From positions 620,001 to 684,000 of the forward strand of contig JAKZHN010000013.1 in NCBI GenBank assembly GCA_037179335.1: 64,000 nt of DNA, read 5' to 3'. The translations under genes were made by a program, and so were the position numbers. Below the pieces are notes generated by a model. That model worked only from the letters and a program-made list of their open reading frames with translations. It did not search any database and was not told the origin of the DNA. How positions within the stretch are numbered: position 1 is the first letter of the stretch; every line of letters starts with the position of its first letter. Shown here one piece after another: positions 52,861 through 63,898 of the stretch. This stretch comes from Cyclaneusma minus (lineage: Eukaryota > Ascomycota > Leotiomycetes > Marthamycetales > Marthamycetaceae).

Positions 52861-53225
52861 GGCGGGAAACCACAGCGGGCACCAGGGACACCTTACTCGA
52901 TATGGACTAGCGCTATAGCGCCTAATCAACCAGACATGAGCTTCAATGTTGTCTGGTACCTTGAGCTGCCTTCATGTTCCATCTCTCTCGTCTCTGCTCA
53001 AGCAACGCACCCAATTCCTTACCAAATACAAAGCTCTCGACAACGATGCGCTGGCAGTGAGGGACCAAGCCACTGGGATTTTCCTTTCTCTCTTTTTCTA
53101 GGCCTGTCCGGCATCTCTCTCAGCGCTCTGTCCTCTCTTCTTCTTTTTTAGCCTCAACGCACCTGAGGGCGTGATTTCTTCGCCCAAACGTCTTTTTGGT
53201 TTTGGCCTTGCACAAAATCGTCACT
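52861..53225. other. intergenic
   Basis: Upstream region of the 481-aa orphan; pyrimidine-rich just before its ATG. No other feature. Confidence 0.5.
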
Positions 53226-54671
53226 ATGGACCCTCCACAACTTCCCGACATCGATGAATTGCTCGTCACGGTCGACAATCCAGCGCCGAACACCTCGCTA
53301 GATTCGGGCATGGACCACACACGATGCGCGGCTCTCCACAACTACCTCTCGCTCTACGCATGGCTTGCTGAAGGTCGTTCAGCAGCTACTTTTCCCGCTA
53401 ATGACACCTTTTTCACTGTCCACGGCGCCGCCGCCGAGGCCCTCCGCCCCCGACTTCACCCTTCGCTGGCGGCTTTCCTCTCCGTCGCTGTCCAACCTGC
53501 TCATATTCAGACGCCCCCATGCCTCTTCTTCTGGACCGCAGGGCTCTCTGACGCGAACGACCTCTTCGATGAGCATCTAGCCGATCTATTTGACCAGCCC
53601 GAAGACAGTCTGATATGCCTCTACCCCGGCTGGCTGTCCGGTGCGGGGCTGTTCTACCACGGAACCCACCATCGCGCAACTTTCTTCGGGGACATGGTCG
53701 AGTACGACTTCGCGCTACCTGTTGAGGACCACCTGGACCTCTGGCACCCGCTGGAAACCGTGCTATCCAACTGGATTGGCCTTGTGCAGCTTGGCCAGAT
53801 CACAGCGCCGCCTGCCCAAGGATACCCGAACGAGGATCCAGGCCTGCAGAACAGGCCCTGGGTCTGGCAGTCTTACAGCCAGGCACAGGTCACTGCTTGT
53901 GTCGAAGCTTGGGAGAGGCTGTGTGGTGCGGTCGAGGCACGCATCTTGGTATCGCCTGACAGGACGGCAGCCACCAATACCACCGATGCCGTCCGATCCT
54001 TGCTGACGCCCAACTCTTTGGACGCAGCTTCGGTGCCCGAGCCGAGCTTTGCACGCGCCTTCTTGACCCGCGCCCGACGACCGCCGTTCCGCTTCATTGC
54101 CCCGGGTTTGGAGTTGCCGCCTACAGGCGCACAAGAGTTCGCGGCCATGCAATCATTCACAGCACTACCGCGCGAGTCCACACACACCATACCGCCGGTG
54201 TGCCTTTTTGTCAGCAGCGAGGGAGAGAATGCCAATATAGCTGAGCCTGGTAGGAACCCCTTCTTGCGGTGCTCCAACGCGGACGCACCCTCACCGTCGC
54301 GCGTCCCCGCGGGTGTGTACAGTGAGGCGGTCCAACGGGACGACCAATATGATTTCGCCGAGGCAGGTTTCCGCTTGCTCCTGCCCTTCGACTTGAAGGG
54401 CGGCGGTTACGGTGACACAGATGGCGCTCGCAAGAGCGACAGGTCGTTCGTTGCCCAGGAAACGGCGACGGAGCTGTTCCAGCATGGATTCAAGCCTTTT
54501 GGCGGTGACTACAGCCGTGCTCAGCGGCTGGAACGATTGTTTGACCACTGGCACACGCTCATTGTGGAAGGGCCCTGGCTGGTTGGGCCGGATGGGGTGC
54601 AAGGTATAATAGATACATTCAGAGAGGCCGATACACATTGGACGGACTATTGCATTCCTCCGACTTGGTGA
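53226..54671 (+). CDS. uncharacterised 481-aa protein beside the chitinase
   Basis: Single long exon from ATG 53226 (MDPPQLPDIDELLVTVDNPA) to TGA at 54671. It is soluble, GC-rich in codon use, with recurring aromatic/acidic patches: LCLF-like strands such as PCLFFWTAGLSDANDLFDEH, LICLYPGWLSGAGLFYHGTH and PWVWQSYSQAQVTACVEAWE. No signal peptide, membrane helix or known catalytic motif is seen. It reads as a real protein because the frame is long and the other frames are broken. The two genes are convergent: its 3' end meets the 3' end of the chitinase (54885) across 213 bp. A link to the chitinase/LysM pair is only positional. Confidence 0.7.
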   Translation: MDPPQLPDIDELLVTVDNPAPNTSLDSGMDHTRCAALHNYLSLYAWLAEGRSAATFPANDTFFTVHGAAAEALRPRLHPSLAAFLSVAVQPAHIQTPPCLFFWTAGLSDANDLFDEHLADLFDQPEDSLICLYPGWLSGAGLFYHGTHHRATFFGDMVEYDFALPVEDHLDLWHPLETVLSNWIGLVQLGQITAPPAQGYPNEDPGLQNRPWVWQSYSQAQVTACVEAWERLCGAVEARILVSPDRTAATNTTDAVRSLLTPNSLDAASVPEPSFARAFLTRARRPPFRFIAPGLELPPTGAQEFAAMQSFTALPRESTHTIPPVCLFVSSEGENANIAEPGRNPFLRCSNADAPSPSRVPAGVYSEAVQRDDQYDFAEAGFRLLLPFDLKGGGYGDTDGARKSDRSFVAQETATELFQHGFKPFGGDYSRAQRLERLFDHWHTLIVEGPWLVGPDGVQGIIDTFREADTHWTDYCIPPTW

Positions 54672-54884
54672 TCAAGCTTTCGGGTGGGAGTTTTTCAACA
54701 CTGCCGCCGACGACTATTGCAATCTTGGTATGGGTCGTGACTAGCACAACCTCGATGCTTCTGCATTATTTTATATGGATTACAATATTGATTTCATTCT
54801 GCCTTCAATTGTGCGATACACCGTAGGTTTTCCAAGAAGAGAAATTGTGCTCCTATTCCGTTGCTGACTACCTACCTAGGTGCA

Positions 54885-57800
54885 CTAGAAGGGCGCGAGA
54901 GTGACCACGCTTCCCATTTTTGTCGTACTCACCGTCGTACTGGCTGGCAATATGGCCGAAGCCACGCTGGGTGGACTTGCAACCGTGGTGGCAGTAATAA
55001 AAACCGTCTCGGCCATCGTGACGGGAACCTCTAACGCCACGCCAGGGGTCATCATGCCATTATCAGCAGTGTCCTCCATGTACACTACGTCCACCACGTG
55101 GCCGTCCTCATCGACCACGATGCGTACACGGGAGTCTGGGTATTCATCCTCATAAATGATGTCGCATGTACGACCGTCGACGAAATTGCCGTCCTCGTCC
55201 ACGAACAAAAGGTTGCTATAATCGAGGTCCTCGTTCATGTCTGCGGCGGCACCGTCGTGTCCTGGCTTCGTGTCGATGTGGCAGACCGCGGGATCGCTCT
55301 CGGTATCATTCTCTCCAATAATGAAACCTCTCTGAAAGATCTCGGGTTGATAATCGAGAGGCCGATAAATATCGTTTGTCAGCGGGCCTGGGTCGGTTCT
55401 GTAGTGCTGACGAGGCCACCCATAGGCGGCACCGAACATGCTTATGAGAATGGTCGGGTCAATAACTAGTCCTTCATCAATAAGGAAATAACGGAAGGGG
55501 CTCTCACGGATCATCATCAAGAACGCGAAAACCATGGTCAGTCACCATGGTGTTTTTCACAATCCCGACCTGCTCGGTGTAAGTGTACGATGCGAAGCAA
55601 AGCGAATTTTGCGTCTGAGAATCGAATCCGAAAGCGTCGAGGAACTTTTGGCCACTCCCGCTTCCACGACTCCCTGGCAGCGCATTAAATTTCCTAGGAC
55701 AAATGTCAGAAGCTGGCAAGCGTTGCTTTATTTTTCGGAAACCTACCAGGTTGCCGGCGGGCCGTTGTCCCTTATGTTGCATGTGGAGTACCGGTACTTA
55801 TAACACGGAAGCCATTGTGCCCTTTTCCAAGCAAGGTAGTCATTACCTTGCTTTCCATTGGCTTTACCGTTGACAAGACGGCAAGCCTGGGGCGCGCCAC
55901 CGTCCGACTCTCGCAGGTTGTTCATAGGAAACTCATCTAATTGGCAAGCCGCATTGGCGTCTGGGTTTGTTCTCCTGGCCTGTATTAACGTCCGATAAGC
56001 CGCGTGACGCTGCGTCTGAACTTGTCCCCAAGATGAATACCTGCGGTTCGCGCCCCCTCCGGACGTGTAAGGGTGGAAGACGGTCTGTCCATTGAGCACT
56101 TTATTGATGGCCCAGCGTTGGTTATCGCAGACCTCGTCCCACCCTAAGCCATAGCGGCACGTATAAGTGACAACGCAGTCGCAGGTAGACGTTGTGGCGG
56201 CGCCGCCAAAGTCGAGGATGGGCCATTGCCCATAGGAGGCTCGTCCAGCGATCGTGGTGGGGACGCCCGTGTTGGGCTTGGATGGAGACCCACCAAATAA
56301 CCAGCCGATGGCACTGGCGATAATGGCAAACCCAATCGCCACGGCTGCGACACCGGCTGCGGCGCAGATAATTCCCTCGACAGCGGCGCTTAGTCCAAAG
56401 GTGAAGGGTGTAAGAGCCGCCAATGGAAGTGCTGCTTCCAAACAGAGAGCGCCCAGCGGAGCCAATAGGAGGGGGGCCCCGCGCTCCTCGATTGCATCGT
56501 CTCGTCTACTGAGGGCGGTGGTCTCTTGCCCGTAAAGTGCCAGGTTGGCTGAATTTGTGATGGTCGAAGGAACAAACCCTGAGCAGCAAAAGGCCTGGTA
56601 ACCACCGGTGCAGGTCCAATCAATCGTTTGGCCGTCGGTGAGCTGATAGGAATTGGTATTCTGCGCCACAACTATGGCCGATGAGTCGCTACATGCCGGA
56701 GAGCAGGGAAAGCCAATGCCGCGGAAGCCTTCCCATTGACAGGTGCCCATGGTCGTTCCCGGAGCACAGCAGAGCGTTTGGACCGCGCCCGCTGCGCACA
56801 CGGAGTTTTTCTGGATACCCGCGACCTGCCCATGGGCCTCGGCCACGCCGAAGTACCCCGTGGTGCAGCCCGTGTCGCAGAGGGACCAGTAGCAGCTGGA
56901 TGCGATGGCTTTCTGAAGTGTGGCATTTGCAAGCTGCTCCTTGTAGGACGCAGCAGCCGACTCGGAGATGCCGTTGGCTGTGCCGATCCCCAGCAGGTCG
57001 TTCATGCTGTCGCCGGCCGTGTTGTCGTCGTCCAACGCCCACTGCTCCGCGAGAACGAAATTAGTGTCATTGGCGTACCTGACAATTTGGAAAAGCTGCA
57101 ACGAAGAAATATCTTACAATCATGATGCCCCCAAGGCACAGGCTGTTGGCAGTCCGCAGCTTTTGCTGCATGGTCATGCCATCGTCATAGCTCACCCACT
57201 GGTCCGAGTCCCAAGTCAGCCAGCGGACGCCCGCGGTCTCGTCGTACGACTCGACGCCGGTCCCGGTGGCCAGGATGCGCTTGATCTCGGCGTTAGACAG
57301 GGTCCCGGACGACTGGGTGCACTCGCCCGCTGTTCCACCCGTCGTGAACATACACACACCGTTGGGGACGTTGCACGACGGGTCGGCGAGGGTGAAAGAT
57401 CGTCCGTACCAGCCAAGGCCCAAGACGACCTTGGAAGGGTCAACGCCGGCGCGCCACAGCAGGGACAGACCGTCCTCGATCTCGGTCAAGTTGGTGTGTG
57501 GGCGTATATATGGCCCGGTGAACTTGTTCGTCGAGTCCCAGACGCCGTGGATGTCGTAGCTCATGAAGTTGAACCAGTCGACACTGGGCTCAATATTGAG
57601 GAGATCAAAGTGCTGCAGGTACCACAGCGAGGATGGCAATGTCACGGTAATGCCCAGGTCGCTGCCAAAGACAGCTCTAAGCTCAGCGAGAAACGTGGGA
57701 AAGTTCTCATAGTCAGCCGCAACGCCCCCGCGGTCGTCGGCTTCCGGATACTCCCAGTCGATATCAACGCCATCAAACCCGTACGTCTGCATAAAATTGC

Positions 57801-58772
57801 GCAGCGAGGCAATAAACGCCTGCCGGTTGTCGGCCGACCCAGCCATGTCGCTAAACGCCGTTTGGGTGTTGGGTGAGTTGGTGGCGTCGTTGAAGGACCA
57901 GCCGCCAACCGAGATCCACGTCTGCAGGCCGGGCTGCTTGGACTTGAGGGCCGTGAAGCGCGTATAGAGGGAGGCTGCGTTGGCGTCCATGGGCGATATC
58001 TGAAAGGTGGCCGGGTCGAAGAAGGAGAAGGCGAAGTTAAGGTGCGTGAATCCTGTTAACTCAAGGTCCTCGGGCGCGACCGTGTCGCAGGCCCGCGTCG
58101 CAGCCCAGCTCTCGTAGTAGCCGATGCGCCGGGAGCTGGAGCCGCTGCTGGCGCATGAGGGCGTTGGCGGTGGGCCGCAGCCTCCGTAGCCTGCTTGGCA
58201 GCCGTCGCCGCAGAAGGTATCATCGGTGCCGCCTACGGGGCGCTGGCCATCAGCTTGGATGCTTGGGATATAGGGGCAGCAGACATTGGCCATACTATGT
58301 GAGTGGGTTGTTTGGAGGACTTACAAAAGCCGTATTGCGAGCAGCACACGTTAAGAGGGCATGACGCGTTTGCCGGGTCCGCATATTGGCCACATGGAGC
58401 TTTGGCGTCACAGTTCGAGATACACACGTCGGACCCGCAACTCGTGGGTGCGTATGAGCAGATACCGGTGTTGCTGCAACACGCTCCGTTGGTGCAGGGC
58501 GTGCCGGGCGCGCAGGTGCCTACCGGGAGGTCGCCGTCTGATTGTCTTTTAAGCAAGTTGGCTGGAGCCCCAAGCTTCTTTGAGAACGCTGGTGTGAGGA
58601 GGAGGGCGGCATTTTCGAACACGGGGGTTGAGTTTGAGTAGGGCTGGTAGAGAGGGGTTAAGACTGAGGATGAGTTTCTGGGAAGCTGGGGGCCTGTGGT
58701 GTTATGCTTTTGGGAAAAACCACAGCCCACAAGTGCCCAGATTCCCAAGGCTGTTGCGAGATGCAAGTGCAT
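54885..58772 (-). CDS. CBM18-GH18 subgroup C chitinase (killer-toxin-like)
   Basis: Exons 58772-58325, 58232-57118, 57041-55747 and 55693 onward; introns 92, 76 and 53 nt. ATG 58772 starts a signal peptide (MHLHLATALGIWALVGCG). A Cys-rich chitin-binding CBM18 (CCSQYGFCGTTD-like, residues ~118-175) spans the first splice. GH18 follows with SVGGWSFN and FDGVDIDWEYP, whose Glu310 is the catalytic acid. Then come WALDDDN, a Cys-rich region (SCYWSLCDTGC), a hydrophobic stretch and a long C-terminal part, as in subgroup C chitinases related to the zymocin alpha subunit. Near 55535 the reading frame changes: a 58-nt intron (GTGAAA at 55560, CGTGAG at 55503) would restore it to a stop at 54885 (1202 aa), but the acceptor is weak. 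Otherwise it ends near 55504. Confidence 0.88.
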
Positions 58773-59779
58773 TGTGCGCGGCTCATGAGAGTGAACTTCT
58801 TGGAAAATGACCAAGATAATTTGTGGCATGAGTTTTTGAGAACTCCTTTTGAACGCCTAACCTTGCGTTGGGAACCCTTGCTGCTACATTTTGAGCGTTC
58901 CTAATAACATTATCAACTTAAAACATGGCGCTCATCACATGGAATGCTTATCACGCCGATCTTTTTGCAGGAAACGCCATTATCCTACTTTTTGGGAAGC
59001 TCGATAGCATTTGCACACCACTAACCGGTCGTTACACGATTATCCACCACTTGATAGCCTTGATTAATATATGGCCCCATGTGTGGGATGCAAGTGAGAT
59101 GCCAAGAGCACACTATTGACGGGAGCCCCTGACATGAAGGCAGATGGAACGTTACGTGTCGCCCAATACACTTTCTAACTTCGAGCGGAATGGATCCGTA
59201 TCCTTGTTTGGAGTGCTATGTTGTGGGGATGACAGGCGGAGGGCGTGGGCATGAATGGCGGAGGGCCTGGTGATGACATCTGCATGTGCTGCAGGGGTTT
59301 GGAAAGAGGGCGTAGTTCACGAGGTCCTCAATTAACACTCCGGAGCACACTCTCCAATAGCATCGACTTCCACGGCGATGTGATGGAATACAATCGATGC
59401 CAATCATTCTCAGGTCTTTGCGCCAGCACCGACGCCTACTCCGAAGTCCATGCCGCGCCTTCTCGAGTCTTTTCGCCTATTATTAACGTTTCCGACAATC
59501 TGGTTGCAATTGATGCCGATCATCTTCAGGGCTTTGCTTCCAGACAACATACGCCTCCCCCTCAGCTTCCGGCTACATGCTTGGACTTGCTGGTTTAAGG
59601 CTCCGCTCCTCTCTCAGCTCTCTCTCAGCTCTCAAGGTCAACCACTTAGAGCTACGTTTTTTGCTCCAGCTCCAGCTCCAGCTCCAGCTCCAGCTCCAGC
59701 TCCAGCTCCCAAGGTCTGCATAGGTCAACTTCAGTCTTTCTCATCACCAGGCGAGACACCGACTGGCTGATTATTGACC
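58773..59779. promoter_or_regulatory. shared divergent promoter, chitinase / LysM protein
   Basis: 1,007 bp between the two start codons. A GCTCCA hexamer microsatellite sits at 59663-59710, 70 bp before the LysM ATG. Plus ORFs at 59245-59598 and 59450-59770 are unsupported. Specific sites cannot be assigned by eye. Confidence 0.55.
59663..59710. repeat. (GCTCCA)8 microsatellite
   Basis: Seven perfect GCTCCA units and a final GCTCCC, in the proximal promoter or 5' UTR of the LysM gene. Confidence 0.95.
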
Positions 59780-62123
59780 ATGTCGCCATCCATATCCAAG
59801 TCATTTGCAGTCCTGCTCGCGGTCTTTGGAGCGAGCACTGTAGCTGATTTCGCGCTCTACAGCCTCTACGATGAGGATGCTTTGATTGCTGGGCTCGCTC
59901 TGAGCAGCACTTGTCTCGGCGCACTGTAAGATATGTCACGGGCTCAAGGGCCGAATTCATGAAGATCTGTGTCTGTTCCTTAACACTTGGAAACAGAAAT
60001 GCCACCGTTCAATGCAATGAAACTGCGGTCAACCTGCTTGGCAACGGAGCAGATATCCACTGTGAGATAGCATTTAAGACACCTGATACCTCACACCAGG
60101 TCCAGCCTGGCGTCGCAAACAAAAGGATATTGCTAACTCACATCGTCAAGATTGGACCACGACTGATGTCAATAGCCTGTGCACTTCAGCCTGCATCGCG
60201 TCTCTGGACTCGTGGAGCAGCGATGTAGAGGCCGTCTGTGACGACGAAACAACCATCCAGGCCGGCGCTATTGTTCAGGCAAAAGCACTACCACTGACTT
60301 TCTCTTACAATGCCGGGCTCGTGTGTATGCAAGACAGCGCGTCGAATTGGTGCTTCATGGAATCACAGGCGTGGCAGGGGAGCGACTACATCCGCTACGA
60401 TCCGACGATGTGCTTCAGCAATGGCAACGACAACAGCACCATCGCCCCGGAATGTGCTGATGATGATTTTGATGTTGATGTTATCACGGCTGATATGGGA
60501 TCTATCACCAATCTTTATGATTCAAGCTTGGTGCGCCGTCCCAACCCAGTCCTGATCTCCGACAAGAGGGAGCGAAAAGAGATAAGATGGGGATGAGCGT
60601 CTCACATGAACTGACACACTTCTGCAGTATTGTGACGAATGCTTCCTGGGGCTGTATCGGAAACGCTTGCTCAATCCATGGCTTCCCGTCAGCAACTTCA
60701 CAGACTATCTCATCGAACAGTTCGACTCCCTCCAGGCTAATTGCTCAACAACATTGCCTTATAGCACCTCGTCCTCGACGCTGTATGTTGGGAGCGTGAC
60801 GGCAACCACAACTTCTGGCAGCGTTACGACGGCGACAGGCTCGTTGCCGACCACGACCCCGACCTGTCTGGGTCAGATTGTTCAGCCGATAGAAAATTGG
60901 CTCATTTGCAATGACCTTTCTGATATGTATGTCATTCCACCATTGTCCGAGTTTAATTCGTGCTTGGTGTGAGTTGGAGCTAAATCGCTGCTGTATAGAT
61001 ATAATGTCTCGACGGGCGATGCTCGTGTGGTGACTGGGGATGACAATTGTTATTTCGGACAGGCCGTGTGTCTGCCTCTTCCCTGCGAGATCGATGTAGT
61101 GTGGGATAGGCCAAGCTGGTAAATTGACATACTTATCGATCCTACAGCAACCTTGGAATACTGGATCTGGCGCTGACTCTCCCAAACAGTGACACGCTTG
61201 CCGAGCGATATTCAAATACGACATACACGGTCACGCTCAATCAGTTTCTTAGTTGGAATTCAAACATCCAGGGTAGTTGCTCCGAGATCCACACAGGACA
61301 GCGTGTTTGCAAAAGGCAAGTCAAGGCTACAAGTCGCGCAGCTCACGATGAATTCTATCAAATACGTGCTAACCCGGGCAACAAAAGTGCCCCAGGCGGA
61401 ACCTTCCCCAAGCCAAACGCAACCATCACTGCGCCAGGCGCTACTGGCACGCCCATCTACTACACGGCGACCACAGCAGCCTACCCAACCCAAAGCGGGA
61501 CCATCGACGCCTGCGGCGCGTACTACCTCGCCGTCGCCGGCGACGACTGCTCGACCGTCGACCAGCGCTTCGGTCTCAACTACACCCAGCTGCAGACCTA
61601 CAACACATACCTCGACGACACCTGTTCGAACCTGTGGCTCAATTACGCCGTGTGCGTTGCGCCCGTCACGCCTCAAACCGTCTCCACGGACGGCACGTGC
61701 CCCTTAGGCATCACGTGCGTCGCCAGTGGGTTTGGCGATTGCTGCTCGCCGTACGGCTTCTGCGGCAGCTCGGAAGAGTACTGCACCACCTCCACCGCAC
61801 CCGGCGGCGCCACGCAGGACGGTTCGTGTGGGCCCGATTATGGGGGTACGACGTGCACGGCGCAGTTTGGGAGTTGCTGTAGTATTTATGGGTTTTGTGG
61901 GAATGGGACTGAATACTGCGGGGCGGGGAATTGTTACTCGGGGACTTGTGATACGGATGATGGGGGCCCGTCGACGACAGGGGAGTGTGGGCCGAGCTTT
62001 GCGGGGAATAAAACTTGCACGGGCACGCAGTTTGGGGATTGTTGTTCGTTGTATGGGTATTGTGGGAGTGGGAGTGATTATTGCTCGGGGGCGAATTGCT
62101 ATAGTGGTGCGTGTACGGGCTAG
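59780..62123 (+). CDS. LysM protein with three CBM18 (hevein-like) domains
   Basis: Seven exons: 59780-59925, 59997-60061, 60151-60530, 60628-60926, 60999-61118, 61190-61315 and 61388-62123; 623 aa. A signal peptide (MSPSISKSFAVLLAVFGAST) opens it. The middle holds the extracellular core typical of fungal LysM proteins (LYDSSLYCDECFLGLYRKRL, LNPWLPVSNFTDYLIEQFDS) and two LysM repeats: one around TLNQFLSWNSNI, the other CGAYYLAVAGDDCSTVDQRF. Three CBM18 domains end it: FGDCCSPYGFCGSSEEYC, FGSCCSIYGFCGNGTEYC and FGDCCSLYGYCGSGSDYC (residues ~481-622). The sixth intron needs a GC donor (AAAAG|GCAAGT); it restores VCKSAPGGTF. It should bind chitin outside the cell. It is divergent from the chitinase. 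Confidence 0.9.
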
Positions 62124-62149
62124 GGCTGAGTCTGACGAGCTGGTAGTGC

Positions 62150-63898
62150 CAGCTCGTATATATGTACTTTGAAAGTTGGGGCCCAGGTCAAAGGTCAACG
62201 AGTCCAAGGCAAGGAAGCTGCACTGGCGGTAGCTATCAAAGGGCTCCAAATGCATCCGACATGTTATGGTGGCAGCATTGAAAACGAGCGATCCAGGTAG
62301 CCATTGGGCAACATTGAGGGAAGTGCTTTCCAGGGCTAAAGGGACGTCAGAATGATGCTGGACGCGGCGGGGTATGATGTGTGCAATGGAGTGTTGGTTC
62401 CAGACATCTGTTTCGTGAATTCTTCGAAGAGATGGCTCTTCTCCTGGGTCATGATGGTAGAAATCTATCATGCGATAGTCTGATCCGAGAAACTCAATAT
62501 GTGCTGGATGTCGTACTGATGCCCAGCTCCAGCTGAGTATCCATTTCGGCGGGTTCTGATCGACTCCGGCCCCGCTGGTGGGAGGAAGATAGGGTACATG
62601 TATCTCGCACTTCAACATCAAAGCAGATGTGAAGTATTTCCCCGGAAGGCCGAACACCATTCTCGTGTCCAGGCCTCGCGCAAGAACATTACCCACACCA
62701 GTGAAGGCGTTGAGCACGTCTGTATTGCGGGTCAAGTGTCGTAAGTGGTAATCTCTGACGCATTTCTCGTACATAATCACCCCATCGGAGCTCTCCCGAT
62801 CTTATGATAGCTTCGTCGTATCGAATCTCGCTGTCGCTTGGATTTTGATTATTCCATCCAATGAACTCCAACTCTGGGATAAGTTCTCCTCGCCATTGTC
62901 GACTGACTTGCTAGTGCAGGCTGTGCAGCTAAGCTTGAACACACAGCTCTTGCTTCTGGTGATCGCCGTCAAGCTATGAAAGTGAGGTGGCATGTAGGAG
63001 AGTTCTTCGTATCTTGTACATTCGAAGATAACTTGGGACTCCGTTATGAAAAGCCGACGCCGGGAGAGGAGACGCTCTTGGAAGGTCCACCCGCGGCGAT
63101 TCCAGAGTGACGTATTGACACAGGCCTTCAGGTCATCCGCACTGAATAGGTTATGGCCAGAGGCGAGGCATGCTAGCCTTGGTCTAAGAGCAGATGGTAG
63201 TCGTGGCCGGCCGGGGCAACCGGGAAGCTCCATATCGGACGTTCGGCTGTTCAGTGCAGCCATGATGGTGAACGTCGCAGAGTTGAAGATGAGATCCATC
63301 GCGCATATTTGCTCCTTTTTAGAGTCTTCATCATCTTGGACGATGCACAGTCTGTCAACCCAGAGGAATCGCTCACCGAGGGCCTGGCATAGAGCGATGG
63401 CGTCTGAAATAATGCTGGGCAACGAGATGGTGTTGAGCCCCTCGAATCCCTCCATGGCAGACAGATTGCTCGTCTCTAATTGACCAAGGCCGTTTTCGGA
63501 GACAGGATTCCACATGAGCTTGATGCAACAAAACGCGTGCCGTATTTGTGCATTGTGATATTCCTGGACCACACATCAATGACTCTAAAGTCGAATGGTA
63601 GCAAGGTACCTACATATATCTTCTGGTCAACATGCTGATAAAACTGTCAGGAGTGCCGCTGTGTCTTTCTGATAAACTCACTCAGAGGCGGATTTATGTG
63701 TGTGCTTTCACATGTTTGAATCCAATTCTTCACCATATCGACATCGAAGAAGGGGGTCTCCCATGGGTCCACGCCTAGGAAGCGGGTAGGCACAGTCTTG
63801 CTGTGCCTAAAGCAGAATCCCGGGGTAATAATCGTCTTCCAATTTGAGTTGCCGATGGTGATTTTGATGCGCATGCGGGTTCTGAACTCAAGAAACAT
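62150..63898 (-). pseudogene. HET-domain (heterokaryon incompatibility) gene, disrupted
   Basis: From ATG 63898 (a further 5' exon may lie outside) exon 1 runs to 63682, intron 72 nt, exon 2 from 63609: STLLPFDFRVIDVWSRN. HET motifs follow: SIISDAIALCQALGERFLWV, DRLCIVQDDEDSKKEQI, WNRRGWTFQERLLSRRRLFI and, late, DVLNAFTGVGNVLARGLDTR and WILSWSWASVRHPAH. Two defects are seen. Near 63517 the frame changes by one base inside what should be the VALSYxWG-type motif. At 62802-62804 a TAA interrupts the same frame that resumes the HET tail. No good splice sites remove either. The 3' end is undefined because the frame stays open into the antisense of the LysM gene. HET proteins trigger incompatibility cell death; this copy is probably inactive. 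Confidence 0.75.

Noticed and set aside
59450..59770. ORF with a Pro-Ala repeat as a small secreted protein
   Set aside because: The Pro-Ala run is simply the GCTCCA microsatellite; the remainder is not protein-like.
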